Source: FEN-1219 sp963744305 (GTDB lineage Bacteria > Pseudomonadota > Gammaproteobacteria > Steroidobacterales > Rariloculaceae). From it: 64,000 nt of DNA. Position 1 is the stretch's first letter. Each line of letters begins with the position of its first letter. Positions 62,386-64,000 of the stretch are shown piece after piece. Location of the stretch: positions 372,001-436,000 of the forward strand of contig CAVUTF010000046.1 in assembly GCA_963744305.1 (NCBI GenBank), given 5' to 3'. Below the pieces are notes generated by a model, which saw nothing but the letters and a program-made list of their open reading frames with translations, had not been told where the DNA came from and made no database searches. The translations under genes were made by a program, and so were the position numbers.

Positions 62386-62664
62386 TTACATGCCCGAGGC
62401 CGCGCGCAGTAGAGGCACCTGCTCCATCTCGTAACCGATCACTTCCCTCGTAGCCGGGTCGCGAATCGGCTTGCCACGCCGGAAGCAGTCGGTCGTTCTG
62501 GCCGTCCTGTCGAACTCCTCCTGAGACTCGACCGCTTCGAGAACGACTCTACCGTCCCCGCGCCTGATCAGCCGCTGCGCTCCTTTGCCGAACTGGCCGG
62601 CGCGCCAGCGGTTGTCGCCGGCTTCACTGAGCAGCAGTGCGATGATTTCGAAATTTCTGTCCAT
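62386..62664 (-). CDS. Hypothetical protein, 92 residues
   Basis: ATG 62664 starts MDRNFEIIALLLSEAGDNRW RAGQFGKGAQR. It is a soluble, basic, alpha/beta protein ending RDPATREVIGYEMEQVPLLR AASGM. The repeated Asp/Arg pattern and GYEMEQVPLLR end look gene-like, and the GC-skewed third positions agree. No family is recognised. It is convergent with DUF2845 (12-bp gap). The reading upstream to 62700 adds only a few residues. Confidence 0.55.
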   Translation of the reverse strand: MDRNFEIIALLLSEAGDNRWRAGQFGKGAQRLIRRGDGRVVLEAVESQEEFDRTARTTDCFRRGKPIRDPATREVIGYEMEQVPLLRAASGM

Positions 62665-62896
62665 TGCGCGAAAACGCCTCCACTCGGGGCACGTGCGCAT
62701 AAGCTAAGCAATCCGCATGCCAGTTGCGCGATTGTGGCCTGTAAACAAAGGCCTGACGGACAGTTGTGATCTGCGTCGCAGTGACATAACTGGTCAGATT
62801 CTGCCCCGCACGGGCAACTTCCTGCCGCGTGAAGCGCGTTCGCGCCCCGCACCGCAACTTCGGCTACCGTGCAGCCTCCTCACGCGGGAGCAGGCG

Positions 62897-63286
62897 ATGA
62901 TATTCAAAAGACGAATACACGACGCGTCGGCCGGGCCGACGACCTACGTCGCGCCGTCGACCAAGATCGTCGGCACGATCACGGGGCAAGGGTCGTATGT
63001 ATTCTGCGGAACCGTAGAAGGCGATTGCGACATTTCAGGTCCCGTGACCGTTGCCGACGGCAGTCACTGGAGGGGCACGCTAAGAGCCACCGACATCGTC
63101 GTGGCCGGGATAGTCGAAGGCGACGTGATCTCGAGGCAACGCGTGGAGATTGCGGGAACTGCAAGAGTCACGGGAAGTTTGTCCGGCAACTCGATCGCGG
63201 TGGCCGAGGGCGCCGTGATCGAGGGCGAGATCAAGGTAACGAACGGCGAGCCCCCCGTGACGTTCGAAGAAAAACGCCAGGCTTGA
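62897..63286 (+). CDS. Bactofilin family cytoskeletal protein
   Basis: This 129-residue bactofilin polymerises without nucleotide into beta-helical filaments used in cell shape and polar organisation. ATG 62897 gives MIFKRRIHDASAGPTTYVAP. The short charged N-terminal tail is followed by repeating beta-strand turns: VGTITGQGSYVFCGTVEGDC, VAGIVEGDVISRQRVEIAGT, ARVTGSLSGNSIAVAEGAVI EGEIKV. GGCAATG-like spacing fits the start, with GGGAGCAGGCG upstream. It lies alone, convergent with the hydrolase. Confidence 0.93.
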   Translation: MIFKRRIHDASAGPTTYVAPSTKIVGTITGQGSYVFCGTVEGDCDISGPVTVADGSHWRGTLRATDIVVAGIVEGDVISRQRVEIAGTARVTGSLSGNSIAVAEGAVIEGEIKVTNGEPPVTFEEKRQA

Positions 63287-64000
63287 TCAAGCCGCCGCGT
63301 CGAGATCCGCAAGGACCTCCCCGTCCAACCAGCTGCGCAGGCTATAACTTTCGAGAAAGCCGCAGTGCCCGCCGCGCGGCACGACGCTAATCTCGAGCGC
63401 GCGTGTGTGAGCAACGTCGCCGAGGTCCCTGATCGGGATGACCGGATCGTCGGCAGCGGCGATCAGGCGCGTGGGCACGGTCAAGCCTGCCAGCGCGGCG
63501 CCGGTGATGTCGTAGCCATAGAGGTATGCGTCGAGATCCGGAAAGTGCGTGTAGGTCCTTACGAAGAAGTCCGTGGTCGCCGTCAGTGTCGTAAACCGTC
63601 GCAGATCGCCGAAGTCATAGAGGTTCGGGAAGCTCGCCTCTTTGGCGCGCAGCGACCGCCGCCAGCGGTGTAGAAAATATCGCCGATAGACCCAGAGTCC
63701 CTCTTCGAGCGCGCGCATCGTGCTATGCGGCCGGAGCACCGGGCAGATCGCGACGACGCGTGCAAGCGACAAGTTCGCTGCCCCAGAGCGCACTGCAACG
63801 CGCAGCGCGAAGTTGCCGCCAAGCGAGTGCCCTACGAGGAACGTGCGCGGCAGCCCGTGTGCCTCGGTGATGCGTTTGGTTGCATCGACGACTTCATCGA
63901 TGCGACACGAGTGAAACAGCTCCTTGTTGAGCTCGTGGGTAGCGCCGTGGTCCCGAAAATTCAGCCGGAAAACGGCGAACCCGGCTGCGTACAAGGCGCC
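63287..64000 (-). CDS. YheT-type alpha/beta hydrolase (truncated by the window end)
   Basis: Only the C-terminal about 235 residues lie within the window; the 5' end is beyond 64000. It shows the YheT/EMB8 hydrolase style: FRLNFRDHGATHELNKELFH, nucleophile elbow FLVGHSLGGNFALRVAVRSG, AICPVLRPHSTMRALEEGLW, the long cap with YRRYFLHRWRRSLRAKEASF, the acidic residue in IAAADDPVIPIRDLGD and the catalytic His in VVPRGGHCGFLESYS. Probably an esterase. Convergent with the bactofilin gene; only the stop codons meet. Confidence 0.9.
   Translation of the reverse strand, partial: GALYAAGFAVFRLNFRDHGATHELNKELFHSCRIDEVVDATKRITEAHGLPRTFLVGHSLGGNFALRVAVRSGAANLSLARVVAICPVLRPHSTMRALEEGLWVYRRYFLHRWRRSLRAKEASFPNLYDFGDLRRFTTLTATTDFFVRTYTHFPDLDAYLYGYDITGAALAGLTVPTRLIAAADDPVIPIRDLGDVAHTRALEISVVPRGGHCGFLESYSLRSWLDGEVLADLDAAA

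Overview
This 64 kb window is GC-rich, densely coded chromosomal DNA of a gammaproteobacterium. The evidence is a GshA of the gammaproteobacterial type, NtrC/GlnK-AmtB nitrogen control, MsrPQ, Lhr, a PA0069-type radical SAM protein, a TIGR04211 SH3 protein and two-partner TonB/TPR envelope genes. A relative of the Steroidobacter/Nevskia/Xanthomonas branch seems most likely, but no rRNA is present to settle it. I see no prophage, transposase, CRISPR array or clear genomic island, so this is core chromosome with a few unusual elements.

Layout. 0.06-2.4 kb: the primary sigma factor rpoD, then a tRNA-Ile(CAU) gene split in its anticodon loop by a 290-nt Azoarcus-like group I intron. 2.4-9.6 kb: DUF423 protein, 1-Cys peroxiredoxin, Ddl, a VolA-like lipoprotein lipase and a TonB-dependent receptor. 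9.6-16.4 kb: the giant helicase Lhr, an orphan P-loop NTPase, a rhomboid protease and a zinc-ribbon protein. 16.5-22.4 kb: the stress module prkA-yeaH-spoVR and a coiled-coil protein. 22.6-27.3 kb: a 2-oxoacid:ferredoxin oxidoreductase operon with its own flavo-iron-sulfur electron-transfer subunit. 27.6-30.4 kb: two overlapping TPR/TonB-C paralogues ending in a strong terminator. 30.5-34.2 kb: a secreted repeat protein, a radical SAM protein and an OmpR/EnvZ-class two-component system. 34.2-37.8 kb: glnK-amtB behind an NtrC site, and msrPQ. 37.7-41.0 kb: an SH3 protein, a GGDEF/EAL protein with a degenerate cyclase motif, and a small conserved protein. 41.2-43.7 kb: a PAS-PAS-AAA+ sigma-54 activator divergent from a small secreted protein that has a near-perfect sigma-54 promoter, two palindromic candidate activator sites and a highly structured RNA/terminator behind it. 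43.7-49.8 kb: dienelactone hydrolase, dihydroorotase, proline iminopeptidase and an M16 protease. 49.9-54.6 kb: a Gld-type ABC exporter operon. 54.6-64.0 kb: unrecognised protein clusters, two oxidoreductases, gshA, DUF2845, bactofilin and a truncated YheT-type hydrolase.

Sequence quality. Every clear reading-frame break (rpoD, ddl, the lipase, the TonB receptor twice, prkA once or twice, and the coiled-coil gene) lies in the first 22.5 kb. None appears in the remaining 41 kb. Several hit genes that should be indispensable, and the flanking halves are fully conserved, so indel errors are the likeliest explanation. The genes are therefore annotated at full length.

Most distinctive elements: the intron-bearing tRNA-Ile(CAU), and the self-contained sigma-54 activator/secreted-peptide/structured-RNA locus at 41.2-43.7 kb.
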